Positions 1 to 11,665 are shown, counted from the stretch's first letter. The stretch: DNA of 64,000 nt from Torymus aiolomorphi (GCA_036365515.1 CM070873.1:21503257-21567256), one strand, 5' to 3'. Notes: generated from the sequence alone by a model not told the origin. Program-made: numbers and translations.

Positions 1-469
1 TTTTTCGGAGTAAATGCAGAATGGCATAAATATAATGAAAGATACGTATAAACGGGAAGCTGCAATGAAGGTGATTTGATCAGATAAGTATTTTTATTAC
101 GAAAAATATAACACTTATTTTCAAATCAAATGCTTTGTGATAATTTTTTTATCTTAGATGGCGATCTACATGCTATGTTATTTTTATGAGAGTAGCAGCA
201 ACGATGACGACGGTGACGATGGAAATGTGTACATAAGAATTAAATGAACGAGTTTCATATCCAGTCGTACGGGTGAATTAAATCTCGCCTTCGATGAGAA
301 CGTCGTGTATGCGCCGCCATCGTCTGCCATGAGCCGTTGCCTGCGCTGCTGATTGCCGATTGCTGTTGTTGCAGGGTTCTTGACGCTGCCGGCCTTTCGT
401 ACAACATTAAGTAACATTGATATTTTGCACGTCCTCTTCCTAACTTGTCCGACAGCAAGACTGCCAAAA
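1..469. other. No gene recognised; AT-rich unique sequence
   Basis: AT-rich sequence with a slightly GC-richer patch at about 190-400. Short overlapping ORFs exist on both strands around 184-559, but none shows a recognisable domain or convincing codon pattern, and the longest runs into the neighbouring minisatellite. Confidence 0.5.
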
Positions 470-965
470 GTATCTGAATCGCGGTTAAAATTTTACAAAA
501 GTAAAAAAATACAAAGTTCCCCAAACTCACGTGAGATTCTCACGCGTATTGTCATCTGAATTGAGTTAGAAATTATACAAAAGTAAAAAAATACAAGTTG
601 CTATAACTCACCTCAGATTTTCAGGTGTATTCTCATCTTAAACGAGTTTAAAATTTAACAAAAGTAAGAAAATACAAGTTCCCGAAACTCACGTGAGATT
701 CTCACGTGTATTCTCATCTGAATCGGGTTTGAAATTATACAAAAGTAAGAAAATACAAGTTCCTAAAACTCACGTGAGATTATCACGGGTATTCTCATCT
801 GAATCGAGGTTAAAATTTTACAAAAGTAAAAAAATACAAGTTGCTAAAACCCACCTGAGATTCTCAGGTGTATTCTCATCTGAATCGAGTTTAAAATTTA
901 ACCAATGTGAAAAATACAAGTTCCTAAAACTCACGTGTTATTCTCACGTGAGTTGTTAGTTTAAA
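470..965. repeat. 81-bp minisatellite, about six copies
   Basis: Six imperfect units start near 477, 559, 640, 720, 801 and 882 (period about 81 bp). Each contains a segment like ACAAAAGTAAAAAAATACAAG, a short palindromic core like CTCACGTGAGATTCTCACGTG and a segment like TATTCTCATCTGAATCG. Because 81 is a multiple of three, the array reads as an open frame with a 27-residue repeat at 693-959. I regard that frame as a by-product of the period, not a gene. Confidence 0.85.
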
Positions 966-2429
966 TATTTTTTACTAAGGTCACATAAGAAATTGACACC
1001 AGAAATTAGATGAGATCTCACCTGAGATCTCACCTGAGCTCTCACTTGAGATTTTTCAGTATATTCACCAGACATTGATTATTAACATAACAAAATTATG
1101 TACTAATCTGAATAAGGAAATTATATTTATATGCCGTAAAAATTGAAATAGCGAAACCTTTAGTAGAAGTATAATATTACTGCATCACGATTGTTATTAA
1201 TAATACCTTAGTTTGCATTAACGCGCTAGTTATAAATTAAAATTAAGTTCCTACAAAATATGTACTAAATAATAGCTTAAGTACAAATCGCCAATTATAA
1301 TTTTACCTTTATGTTTGACTGAATATGTTCGTATTTTTTATATAAATTAACTAAGTTAGCATTTAACAGATACACAGTACACAATACACATTAAATAGCA
1401 ACCGTTCAGGCGTGGGATGAATAATAAAAAAAAAGGAGCATAGAATTTGTAAAATAAATTTAAGTTTACGATAGTTACTTTAAGCCCCACACTTAAAAGA
1501 TTATTTTCTCTACCAGAGTAATAAACTCATTTAATTTTTTGTTCTTTTCTTTTACCTCTGTAAAAGGAAGCCCACCAAATAACAAAGCATTCAGCTACCA
1601 CTAAAGTTTTTGCAATTTTTAATAACATAATAAATAAATAAATCAATGTTTTCCAGGTTATAATAACTATAGTTATGATTGAAAATATTCTTTCACAGTG
1701 TGAATTAGCTTTAAGGGACGCTTGCCTCGAGCGGATGTGTAATCTTGGGGCTATAAAACACATGGCGTATCTAAAAATAGATTTCCTCAGTTTTCCTGCG
1801 TGGAGACGCGTTTTCTTACACTTTTCGGGACTCAACACACTATAGCATGAGAAAATTATTTTAGATTAACATTCAATATCCAATTAACTATAAGTAGGAA
1901 AATTATTTGGTATGTAACAAATGTTAGATTATGATAAAAACAAACGAAAAAAAAGGAAAATGAATAAACATTACTATTGTTTTGATCTTTGTTTAATAAT
2001 AATTATCTAGTTTAGTTTGATTGGAAATTTTCTTTTAGTATCGAAAATATGTTTTCTTTACCCTGCGACAAAATATTATTTTCCAATTTTAAAACTTATA
2101 AGGTTTATATTTATTTAACTATTTTATATTTTTACATTCTAACAACGCAAATCATCTGCAATAATTTTTCTTTACATTTTCATATAATATTAATCCCTAA
2201 TCACAATCTTTAAAAATAATTGTTTGTTTATAAATTCTTTGATTTATTAATATTTTTCTTGTGAAATCTTAAAAAACTAATTCTTATAATAATTTCATTA
2301 TCTCCAAATTACAAATATTCACATCCAAAGCCCTAGAGAGATGATTATTTAATTAGACAACGAATAAATATAAAATTAATAAATTTTATGATTGGAAATA
2401 ATCTGGAACCACATTTGTTACAATAACGA
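966..2429. other. AT-rich intergenic stretch, no gene
   Basis: No supported coding region. At about 1012-1052 there is a short tandem run of a 12-mer like GATCTCACCTGA, echoing the CTCACGTGAG palindrome of the adjacent minisatellite. A 103-codon minus-strand ORF at 1527-1838 has no recognisable domain and is judged spurious. Confidence 0.5.
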
Positions 2430-3082
2430 TGTTACGTCCGGAGACGTATTATAGATTTAGAATTTCATTCTGAAAGTTTATTCACATCAGATATTTCCTG
2501 ACGTATAAACGCGAGAATGCAACGCAGCATTTCGCTCAGGCATCGTACCGTAGACCGTGTGACGTAGAGAGCCATCGACCTCCAGAAGACAGTGGCGTGT
2601 AAATTTTTAACAAATCAGCATTTCACAATGCTACCACTTAAATGCTACGCGTATAAGCCGCAACCGAAAATTTCTTAATAAAGATGATCTCAATTTATCA
2701 TCTATAACCCAATTAAACCGCATAATAAAACTGCGAAATGCATCACGCAAATCAGTCACAGCGTACAAGAAACCTGGCGAACTCCGTGTACCTCTACGAC
2801 ATCGAGAAGTTGAAACCGTAAGCCTTACACATCTAGTAAGCAGATTTTATAAGTTGTTGAAATTGTAATCGTAAGCCTTACTCGTCTAGTAAGCAGATCG
2901 TATAAGTTATTTATAGTAAATTTATAAAAGCAAGTGTTATAGAAAAGAATTGTAATTGAAATTACAACGCATCGATCTACCAGAAGCCAGCAGATTGTAT
3001 TGGTAATAAATTATTGTATTTTATATAATAAACCTACATAAAACCAATTACTACTTATTTCCACTTATTTCCGGACTTAACA
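2430..3082 (+). mobile_element. Putative 5' LTR of an LTR retrotransposon (653 bp)
   Basis: The segment starts TGTTACGTCCGG and ends CCGGACTTAACA. These termini are inverted repeats matching at 11 of 12 positions and carry the TG...CA ends usual for LTRs. AATAAA-type signals lie near 2676 and 3028. A two-copy internal repeat at about 2811-2910 (core GTAAGCCTTAC followed by TAGTAAGCAGAT) resembles the small duplications common in LTR R regions. A TGG-starting segment follows one base after the end, as expected for a primer binding site. No matching 3' LTR is visible further right in the window, so this is a truncated element, or one that extends in a form I cannot recognise. Confidence 0.65.
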
Positions 3083-3195
3083 GTGGTTCTGGTACCGGTC
3101 GAACAATCGTTCACTAGACTATTTCAAATTAAAGAATAAAAATAACTTTTCTCCGGAACTTAACAGTGGTTCCGGTACGAATCGAACGTAAGTTC
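3083..3195 (+). promoter_or_regulatory. Primer-binding-site-like sequence, duplicated
   Basis: The segment right after the LTR (3084-3104) begins TGGTTCTGGTACCGG. An LTR-end plus PBS-like segment recurs 83 bp downstream: CCGGAACTTAACAGTGG at 3153-3169 followed by TTCCGGTACGAATCGAAC. Both copies begin TGG and contain a TCGAAC-like T-arm complement, as retroelement PBSs do. The T-arm spacing is about 3 nt short of a normal tRNA 3' end, so I do not name the primer tRNA. Confidence 0.4.
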
Positions 3196-4395
3196 ACTAG
3201 ATTTATACGAAAAATAAGACCGGAGTAAGAGGAAACGAATAGTATTTGAAAATTACTAAAAATATCACTACTAACTGATTCCGAGCTTCTCGTTTTGCAG
3301 TAAGAAGTTGAGAGGATCATTGTAGCATGATCGTTTAAACTTCTGAAGATGAACGTTTACGGCTCGTCCAGATTACTAGCATATTAACAGATAAATAAAA
3401 AAAAAGGGAAAATAGACGATGTTATAGAAATAGGGAAAGAAGAAAGGATAACCCAAATACAAATAACGTAAACGAATATAAAAAAAAAGATTTCACATAA
3501 AGATAAAATCAAAATAAATCAAAATATATAAGTAAATAGCATCGCGCAAATATATTTAACAAACAAGAAATTTAAAGTGAAAAATTCATATAGGGAAACA
3601 TTAAGAAACAAATAATTAAATAATATCAGTAAAAACAAATAACTAAAATATTAGTGAAAAAAGAAATAAACAAATGAATAAATAAATAAAAAGAAATTGA
3701 AATAAATAAAACAAATCCAACACGAAGGAGAAAAATGAAATAATAATACAAAATAATGATCATTTAATGGATAAATATTATACATAAACAAGAAATAAGA
3801 ATATCAGAAATCAAATTACACGAAAAACATTAAGAATAGAGATATAAAATTGGCAAATAAATAAATAAATTGCCAAATAAATAATACACAAAAAAATATA
3901 TAGTTGAACTAATAATAAAAGATATTTAAAAAGAAATATTAAGTATACTAATACATAAATAAAAAAAATAAAGAACAAAACATAAGAAACGAATGAAGAG
4001 AAATAAATAAAGGGAAATAAATAATAGAGAATTTACACAATACAAAATAGAAAACATATGAGAGATATAATCAGTGTATAAAATGATCAAGTCATTTTTT
4101 ATCAAAATAAGGAAATCAAAATAATAATAAAAAATAACTAAACAAACGAAAAGTATTACAATAAAAGTAAGAATATTATAATGAAGAATCATACAAAAAA
4201 AAGATTACAATAAAATATTACATTGCAAAAGGGAATATAATAAAATAAGAAAATGAAAAATATTTAAATATAATATAAAAAATAAACAACACTCAAACGA
4301 GAAAATGAAAGTAAGACAATAATAAACAAAATAAAAGATAAATTCAAAAATAAACTACAATAATAATTACGAACATTTAATAAAATGAAAAAACC
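3196..4395 (+). other. Strongly A-rich leader with no gene
   Basis: From about 3360 to 4395 the plus strand is dominated by A with few C, built of words such as ATAAATAAA and AAAGAAAT. The bias continues into the zinc-knuckle ORF. Such a bias is typical of the RNA strand of many LTR retroelements, which would fit the LTR to the left. Minus-strand ORFs at 3926-4192 and 4264-4758 are Phe/Ile/Leu-rich reflections of the A-rich strand. Confidence 0.55.
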
Positions 4396-5730
4396 ATGAT
4401 GAATAATCAAGCTAATACATTTTATAATTTTAAACAACAAAACCATTATTATACTAAAGTATTTCATTGTCAAATTTGCCGAGATCAATATCACGAAGCA
4501 TTGTTTTGCTCTAATGCAGTTTGTGTTTATTGTAAAAGTAAAGATCATATATCTTATTTTTGCAAGAATGCTAAAAATAAAATAGAACTTTTTTGTAAAC
4601 TCTGTAATCACAGAGGACATTCTGTAGAGAAGTGTACATTTAACCAAACAAATGAAGATTATTGCCAATACTGTCAAATGATAGGACATGCAGCTACTCA
4701 ATGCCCTGTTATAAAGAAATATGAACTTAATTGTGAGTATTGCGGAAGCACGGGTCACTCAACTAAAGACTGTCTGTCAGCAGTATGTATGAAATGCAAT
4801 AAACTCGGGCCCTGGATAAAATACTGCCCTATAAACGAAAAAATAATGTGGTGCGCGTTATGTAAGGAAGAAGACCACGATTCATCAGATTGCAAGCGTG
4901 CGATTTTAAGAAATAGAATAATTTGTCAAATTTGCAACAGAATCGGACATACAGCAAAGTATTGCCCGGAAAGAAATGCTCATTCTCAAAATAGCACAAA
5001 CTAGAAAATTTTAGAAAATAAAGAAATTCATCAATTACCAAATACTACAAGAAATTATAACCGATTCATTAACAAAACTCAAGAACAAAATTACAAGCCA
5101 AGAAACACGATTTTTAATAATCAACAACCCAATACAGTAAATAGAAAAAGAATTCAATGTGATTATTGCAAAAGAATTGGACATGACATCGACAACTGCA
5201 GAAAACTTAAAAATCTTATGATGCAATATAATGCAATAGGAAATCATTGTGATCTTTGTAAAAATCCAGATCATACTACTGAAGAATGTGAGGAAATCAA
5301 ACAATATCCAAGTATTAATACTGATGAATCATACCATAATGTTACAAAGGAAACAATTAACGAATCAAAAATTCAGAAAAACAAAGTTAATACAACGAAT
5401 ATTGAAAGGTATAATGGTAATGAACTAATTACAGACAATAAAGTAAATAAAATTAAACAGGAAACTAATATCATAGAGGAATCTACAATAATTAATGATG
5501 ATAAAGAAATCAATTTAATTATCGTACCTTTTATAAAAATACATGAAATCACTGATGAACCAAAAGATAATAATATGATTATAAAAAATCATGGAAATAC
5601 TAATGAAATTAATTTTATAGACTTTAACGAAATTTTCAAAAATAATCATGAAATTGAAGAAATTATGGAAACAAATTTAATTGATTCTATTGAATCTACT
5701 GTAAAAATTATGAGACTAATGAAGAAATGA
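4396..5730 (+). pseudogene. Ten-CCHC zinc-knuckle protein, interrupted by one in-frame TAG
   Basis: The ORF from ATG 4396 runs to TAG 5002-5004 (202 codons), and the same frame stays open past it to TGA 5728-5730. Eight CX2CX4HX4C-type knuckles precede the TAG, for example CQICRDQYHEALFC, CKLCNHRGHSVEKC, CEYCGSTGHSTKDC and CQICNRIGHTAKYC. Two follow it: CDYCKRIGHDIDNC and CDLCKNPDHTTEEC. The sixth (CMKCNKLGPWIKYC) has Pro in place of His. Such knuckles bind zinc and single-stranded nucleic acid; retroviral-type Gag usually has one to three, CNBP/GIS2-type proteins about seven. After the knuckles the product becomes Asn/Glu/Ile-rich. An in-frame TAA at 4381 supports the start. It lies downstream of a putative LTR, so it may be an aberrant Gag or a captured CNBP-like gene. 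Whether the TAG means decay or readthrough cannot be told from sequence alone. Confidence 0.7.
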
Positions 5731-6542
5731 ATTTCAACGAATCTAATTTAAAAACTCATGAGGATTGTGATGAAATTAATGTAATTGATTTTAATGAATC
5801 CAATATAAATAACCAAAAGAATGAAATTTCGAATGAAAATAATAAAGAAGGTAATAATTCGTTGGAAACAGTAACTTTTTATGATGATCTTAAAGTCATT
5901 TTAGACATAACTTTTGCTTTAGCTGAACCATTTTCCGAAGATGATCAAATGGAAACTAAATTCCAACAAAACTCGCTTGAAAATTCGTTAAAAGAGAATA
6001 TAGCATCAATACATTCAGAAGAGTCTTTATTAAATGATACAAAAAATCTAAAGAACTTATTAAATAATAGTAAAGTAGTTTTCGAAAATGAAAATCAACC
6101 AAAAGATATGTTTGATAATCAAAAACTAAGAAAACATTTAGAGAATAAAAGTCATCTAAAAATATTTGATAATCAAGAATACCAAGAACAGCTTGACAAT
6201 AAAAATCAACTAAAAGAAACTTTGGGTAATCAAGATCATAACGTAATAATCAATCTAAATACAAATCCTAATAAAGTACACCAATTGCAGTTATTTTTTA
6301 ACTATCCTATCAAAGTAAAATCTAATAAAAACGTCAGAAAACTAAAATGGATATCTAATTATAAAAAATATTTAAAAGAATTATCAAAAATTACAAAACT
6401 AAAATTAAAATCTAAAGGTTACTACAATAAATTTGCTATCAGAAAAAGGTTTAAAAAGGGAGACAAAACATGGCCTATTAAAGAACCAAATATGAATAAA
6501 TTTCAAAACGATCAGCATAATAAGAATTTTCAACGCTATTAA
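5727..6542 (+). pseudogene. Continuation of the zinc-knuckle protein, shifted frame
   Basis: This 271-codon frame overlaps the end of the previous one (ATGA at 5727-5730). Reading it upstream to about 5710 gives Asn/Glu-rich sequence matching a motif in the previous frame: INFIDFNE before the junction, INVIDFNE after it. This suggests one original reading frame broken by an indel in the A-run near 5701-5706. The product is rich in Asn, Lys, Glu and Leu, with repeated QLDNKNQLKE-like segments around residues 120-170 and a basic C-terminal third (many Lys and Arg, residues 200-260). No enzyme domain (protease, RT or integrase) is visible here or up to 7260. Function unknown. Confidence 0.5.
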
Positions 6543-6739
6543 AATGAACAAAATAATATCTTAACTAATTATGAAAAACAAGCAAAGCAATATTATAACA
6601 AATAATAACATAACATTTTTGTTTTAGGATGTGGACAACATACTCAATATTAACATCTATCATAATCTCTTCTTATTTTTCCAAATTTAATACAGGATTA
6701 TAATTGCAGCTGAACTTTTCCATTTGAAGCAAAACCATC

Positions 6740-7262
6740 CTACTTCTTGGTCAAAATATTTTGGTTTCAAAATATACAAAAATATATCAGAAGGTATCAA
6801 AATGTATGAAAAAGTTTTTAATATAATGATAAATGAATTAATATTTCATTTTTTAATTTTTTTGAAAATGTGTCAAAATGTATCAAAAGGTATCAAAAGG
6901 TATCAATAGGTATCAAAAGGCATTAATGAATATTTGTTTGTATAAATGTATGGAAATGTATCAAAATGTATCAAAATGTATCAAAATGTACCAAAATGTA
7001 CACAAATATATGAAAAGGTATCAAAATGTATGAAAAGGTTTTAAGATGTACCAAAAGGTGTTAATGTGTTTAATAGAATGATAAATTAATTCATAATACA
7101 TTTTTCAATTTTTTCGAAAAGGTATCAAAATGTATCAAAAGGTATCAATAGGTATCAAAAGGTATTAAAGTGTGCTGCAAAAATTACGAAATGCAACCTC
7201 TATATACACTTAGGTACACTCTGATACCTTTTGATACAGTTTGATACCTTTTCATACATTTA
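6740..7262. repeat. Degenerate (GGTATCAAAA)n minisatellite
   Basis: About 500 bp built from the ten-base word GGTATCAAAA and variants such as TGTATCAAAA and AGTATGAAAA, densest at 6870-7040 and 7120-7165. Reverse-complement units (TGATACCTTTTGATAC) occur at about 7221-7250, so the array inverts at its right edge just before the LOA-like element. The 61-codon ORF at 6724-6909 is part of the repeat. Confidence 0.8.
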
Positions 7263-7635
7263 AAATTTCCACTGGGGTATGGAGGCTCTCAATTCCCCGA
7301 TCAGGGTCGTCTGGCAAGGGACATCTCTCCTCTTACTGGAGGGTACAATTTAAAAACTGGGTTGTTCGGCGCTCTCAGGCCGCCAGATAGTACAGGGGCC
7401 CGGGAAGGAGTAACCGCCCAACTCCTGGCTGCCCCACCAGCTGGCGCATAATGTCTTTCTGGGTAGTAGTGCCGGTTGGTGTCCGGATAGGGCCATGCTA
7501 TCCAGGGAGGGGGGCTCTATCGAGGCCACCGGTTGGGGGGGGGGAGAAACTGCGCCTTCGTCTTCGGATAGGGGTAATCTGAGAGTCAAAGTACTACCCG
7601 ACCACTAACACAAATACACCCGCTCTTAAAAACAC

Positions 7636-8830
7636 ATGGATATGGAAAAAATAAAGGAAGTAGCTTTAAAAGCGTCTACAAATGTTGAGCTCCCTAGCTC
7701 CTTCTTAGTGAATTCACAGCAGGACGTGGTTCCTATGAACCGCGACACTGCTAGCACAGATAAAAGTGGGAACAGCACCCCGCAGGACGTGGGCCAAAAA
7801 GTCCGCGATACTGAGGGGACGGTGACCAACAAAAAGAAAAAGAATAAAGGAAAGAAACCCTGCGGGGCGGAGAGACAGAGGAGGCTGTTGGCCAAGCGGA
7901 AGGGAGATAGTGGATCGCTGATCCCTGCCGCTGGCTCATCGGCTCTCGGTGGATCCGCTCCAAGCGAAAAGTCTCACTGGAATGGGGCTGATCGGGATCA
8001 GCGGGTCTGGTGGGTCGGGGGACGGTGTCAAGCTGACCCCTGCCAAAAGGAACCGCGACTCGGACAGCTCCAACCCAAGAGAGATCAAGAAAAGAACTAC
8101 TGAGGCGGGGCGTCCGACCTATAGTGAATCGGTCGCCACTCCCCTTAGGATTGCGGTTATCCCGCAATCCTATCCGGAGGACCGCCTCAGCGAAAAGCAA
8201 GGTAAGCTGGTGCTATCGTCCGTGGAAAACGCCATGGACGAGGCACCAAAGGATAGCTACTTCCCGTCCTTCTTGAACAACTGGTTCTGGAGGGGAGCAC
8301 GTGTGTTCCACTGCAGATCGCAGGAGGACGCGAGGTGGCTGAAGGATAAAGTAGGAGGCTGTGTACCCTGGACGGGTGCTAGTCTCAAGGCAGTAGAGAT
8401 GGGGGACCTCCCAAAGCTGCCCAGGGTCACAATTTATGTCCCTGGCAAGCACGATGCAGGGATGGTCCTGAAAAGGCTGTCCCGGCAGAACCCGGGCCTG
8501 AAGGTGGATACCTGGCAGGTCAAGGGTTCCAGGGAGGTTCCCGCAAAGAAAAGCGACTTAGGAGTTGAAACGGTGGTGCGCGTCACCATGGTACCAACGG
8601 AGGTCGAGGCGTTAAAACGCATCGACTTCCTACCATACTGTGGTGGCTTCAGAGCGCACTGCCTGGTATGGAAGGATAAAAAAGGAGTAAAGGACGGGGG
8701 TACCACCGACAACATGGAAGTGGACACCCCTACCTCCGACAAGGAAGAAAGGCAGGACAGGGACAGAGGGCCTTTCGATAACAAAGAAAGGCCCACGACC
8801 CTCAAGGAGGATAACCTAACGGATCTGTGA
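7636..8830 (+). pseudogene. LOA-like element ORF1 (Gag-like), one frameshift
   Basis: Two overlapping frames make up this ORF: 7636-8103 holds a Lys-rich N-terminal region (KKKKNKGKKP around residue 63-72) and 7949-8830 holds the rest. The switch must lie at about 7960-8010, consistent with one indel. The second part contains TPAKRNRDSDSS and EIKKR, then a folded block beginning LRIAVIPQSYPEDRLSEKQ and continuing through RGARVFHCRSQEDARWLKDK and LPRVTIYVPG. I recognise this block as resembling the DUF4780-type Gag-like domain of insect non-LTR elements. Such proteins bind element RNA. No CCHC knuckle is seen at the C-terminus, which is acidic and Asp/Lys-rich. It ends five bases before ORF2, an arrangement expected for a bicistronic element. 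Confidence 0.7.
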
Positions 8831-8834
8831 CGAG

Positions 8835-9878
8835 ATGGCAGGTCCTAAGGTAACCTTCACGCAAATAAACTTGCATCACTGCAAAAGCGCCTCGGTGGTA
8901 CTAGCCAGATGCATGGCAAGGATGCACACATGCATATCGCTCGTCCAAGCGCCTTGGTTATATAAAACAAAGATTAATGGCTTGAGTGGTTGCGGTCAGC
9001 TGATATGCGGGAGGGTGGACAACTCTAGAGCATGCCTATTGGTTAAGGGCCTAAGAGTGGAAGCCATACCCAAGTACTGCTTACGCGACCTAGCAACGGC
9101 TAAGTTTTGGTACAAAGACGATAAAGGCGGCATGCGGAAAGTGGTTGTCGCATCGGCCTACTTCCCCTACGAATCGAACCTCTGTCCTACGGCGGAGGTC
9201 ATAGAACTAATTAAATTCTGTGAGGTTAAGGGGTTGGATCTGTTGTTGGGGTGCGATGCTAACGCACACCATCTGGCGTGGGGCAGCTCGGACACGAACA
9301 ACAGGGGTGAGAAACTCCTGCAGTTCCTCTCCACCACCAACCTTGACTTCCTGAACAGAGGCTGTAAGCCTACTTTCCAAAATCATAATAGGGAGGAGGT
9401 CATTGACATCACCTTAGCTTCGAAAAACATGGGGAATGCGATTACGGGCTGTAGGGTCTCCGACGAGATCTCTATGTCGGATCATAACCACATAGTTTTC
9501 GAAATCAAAGGTCGCAGCACAGAATCTAGACTCTACAGAAACCCGAGGAAGACAGACTGGGCCACCTACGTTGAAGAACTAGGGGCAAAGCTCAAGTCGT
9601 TCGCGGGTGGTTATGGCAATCAGATGGAACTCGATCACTGCGGGGAGGTTCTAAAGAACATCATCGTTAGTGCTTACGAAAACAATTGCAGACTACGTAC
9701 GAAGCCAGTGCAAAAGGGAGCACCTTGGTGGAATCCCATACTGGAGACGTTGAAGAAAAAGACGAGAAGACTTTATAATAGGTCTAAGAAAACGAACGAT
9801 TCAGCAGATAGAGAAGCTTTTAAGGACGCTCAAAGAAAGTACAAAAAGGAAATCGAAAAAGCCAAAAGCAACGGCTAG
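8835..9878 (+). pseudogene. LOA-like ORF2, AP-type endonuclease domain
   Basis: The N-terminal ~225 residues form an exonuclease-endonuclease-phosphatase fold, which nicks target DNA for target-primed reverse transcription. Visible motifs are TQINLHHCKSAS (motif I Asn), LLLGCDANAHHLAWGS (Asp/Asn/His), EEVIDITLAS and SMSDHNHIVF (catalytic SDH). Motif II reads LVQAPWLY, where the family normally has QEPW, so the metal-binding Glu is replaced by Ala. The linker to the RT follows (PRKTDWATYVEEL, KGAPWWNP, LKKKTRRLYNRSKK). An in-frame TAG at 9876-9878 falls where related proteins usually have Trp or another residue. The frame continues downstream. Confidence 0.8.
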
Positions 9879-11665
9879 AAGAACTTTTGCGAGAACATGA
9901 GCAGTGTCTCTGATACAGCAAGATTGTTCAAACTACTAAGACAATCGAAAACGCAAGGGACAAATCTTATAAAACTCGACACGGAGGAATGGGCGGAAGA
10001 TGAGCGGACGGCACTAGATTGCCTCTTGGACACGCACTTTCACCAGCACGATACAGTCGTGATAGAACATTATGAACTAAGGGCCAACAGCGCGGATTGG
10101 GAGCTAGCGCGACGAATCTGCGCCGAGGACCGAGTAGGTGGGCGGTGAGTACTTTCGACCCTTTCAAGGCACCCGGAACAGATGGTATCTTCCCAGCGCT
10201 GCTACAGAAAGGGCTCGACTTACTCGCCCCCATCTTAGTAAAACTTTTTCGAGCTTGCATAGCGTTTGGGTACATACCCGAATGTTGGCAAGTGGCCAGA
10301 GTGGTATTCATGCCAAAACCCGGCATCGCGCAGCACTCAAAGACGAAAGACTACAGACCCATCAGTCTGACATCCTTTGTCCTCAAGACAATGGAGAGAC
10401 TGGTGGACAGATACATTAGGGAAGAACCACTAGCAGCTCATCCCCTGCATGATAGTCAGCACGCATATCAGACAGTCAAATCGGTGGATACCGCTCTGGC
10501 TGAGGCAGTGACTTTCGTAAAAAAGGGGATGAAGAACAAAGGATTGGTTTTTGCTAGTCTACTGGACGTGGACGGTGCCTTTAATCACACCACGAAAGAA
10601 AGCATTGTGAAGGGCGCCGAGGACCATCTCGTACCCAATACGGTTAGCAGATGGCTTTGGCGCATGCTTAGCTGCAGAAGAGTGAAGGCCCACTAGGGCT
10701 CGCACTCAGAAGAAAGAAAAGTAGGAAAGGGCTGTCCCCAAGGAGGAGTACTGTCTCCTACGATGTGGTGCTTGGTGATTGATGAACTCATCAGACTACT
10801 GAATGAGGCAGGCTTCTTTACCCAAGCCTATGCGGACGACATCCTTATACTAGTGAAAGCCGACGACGAGTACACACTTGCAGGACTAATGCAACATGCG
10901 TTAGACATAGTGCAAGCTTGGTGTGAGTCCGTCAGGCTGTCAGTGAATCCAGATAAAGTTAACATGATTTTGTTTACTACCAGATACAAGGTCAAACCTA
11001 TCGGGGGAGTGCACCTGGGTGGCAAACCCCTGAAACTGGTAAATGAAGCTAAGTATCTGGGAGTGACGTTAGATTCCAAACTTAATTGGGGAAAACACAT
11101 AAAGTTCATATGCAAGAAGGCTATCAATACCTTCTGGGCCTGCAGGAGAGCTTTTGGCAACACCTGGGGTCTGTCACCGGACAACGTAAGGTGGATGTAT
11201 GAAGCTATCATCAGGCCCAGATTAACGTACGGAGCGCTGGTATGGTGGCAGAAATGCTCACTAAAAACTCACCAGAGCTCTCTAGACAAAGTGCAAAGAC
11301 TGGCAATAGGGGGCATAACGGGCTCTCCGAGCACTACGCCCCTTGCAGCCCTTGAATTAATACTAGGAATACCACCACTGCTAGCTTTTATCAAAGGCGA
11401 AGCAAGCAAGACATGGTGGCGCATTAGAGAAGTCATTGGGACAGGGGAAGGGCTTGACCAAGAACTTGGTCAGGTCTTACCCGCGGATATCGAAGCATCG
11501 GGGTGTGACAAAATAGGACGAAGGATTATATTCCGGAAACCCTACAAAGTTCCCATATCCGACAGAGAAGAGTGGGCCAATGGTACCCACCCCTACACCC
11601 AATCGGGCGTAGTGTGGTTCACAGATGGCTCCAAAAATGAGAATGGCGTGGGAGCGGGTGCCTGA
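9879..11665 (+). pseudogene. LOA-like ORF2, reverse transcriptase domain
   Basis: The frame open from 9879 (SSVSDTARLFKLLRQSKTQG) ends at 10148. The RT core continues in another frame from about 10140: AVSTFDPFKAPGTDGI, YIPECWQVARVVFMPKPG, KDYRPISLTSFVLKTMERL, then motif A as SLLDVDGAFNHT. TAG 10694-10696 interrupts, and the same frame resumes with GCPQGGVLSP (motif B) and QAYADDILILVKADD (motif C, catalytic YADD). Thumb motifs follow: KTNMILFT-like region, KYLGVTLDSKLNWGKHI and YGALVWW. The RNase H start (VVWFTDGSKNENGVGAGA) closes the segment at TGA 11663-11665. Catalytic Asp residues are present, but the frameshift near 10140 and the stops prevent a functional product. Confidence 0.85.

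Noticed and set aside
1527..1838. 103-codon minus-strand ORF
   Set aside because: No domain, no repeat support, composition like the AT-rich background.
3084..3104. Naming the primer tRNA of the PBS-like segment
   Set aside because: The T-arm spacing is about 3 nt short of a standard tRNA 3' end, so an exact match cannot be claimed by eye.
3926..4758. Two minus-strand ORFs (88 and 164 codons) opposite the A-rich leader and zinc-knuckle ORF
   Set aside because: Phe/Ile/Leu-rich reflections of the A-rich strand. The plus-strand CCHC pattern is the real signal.
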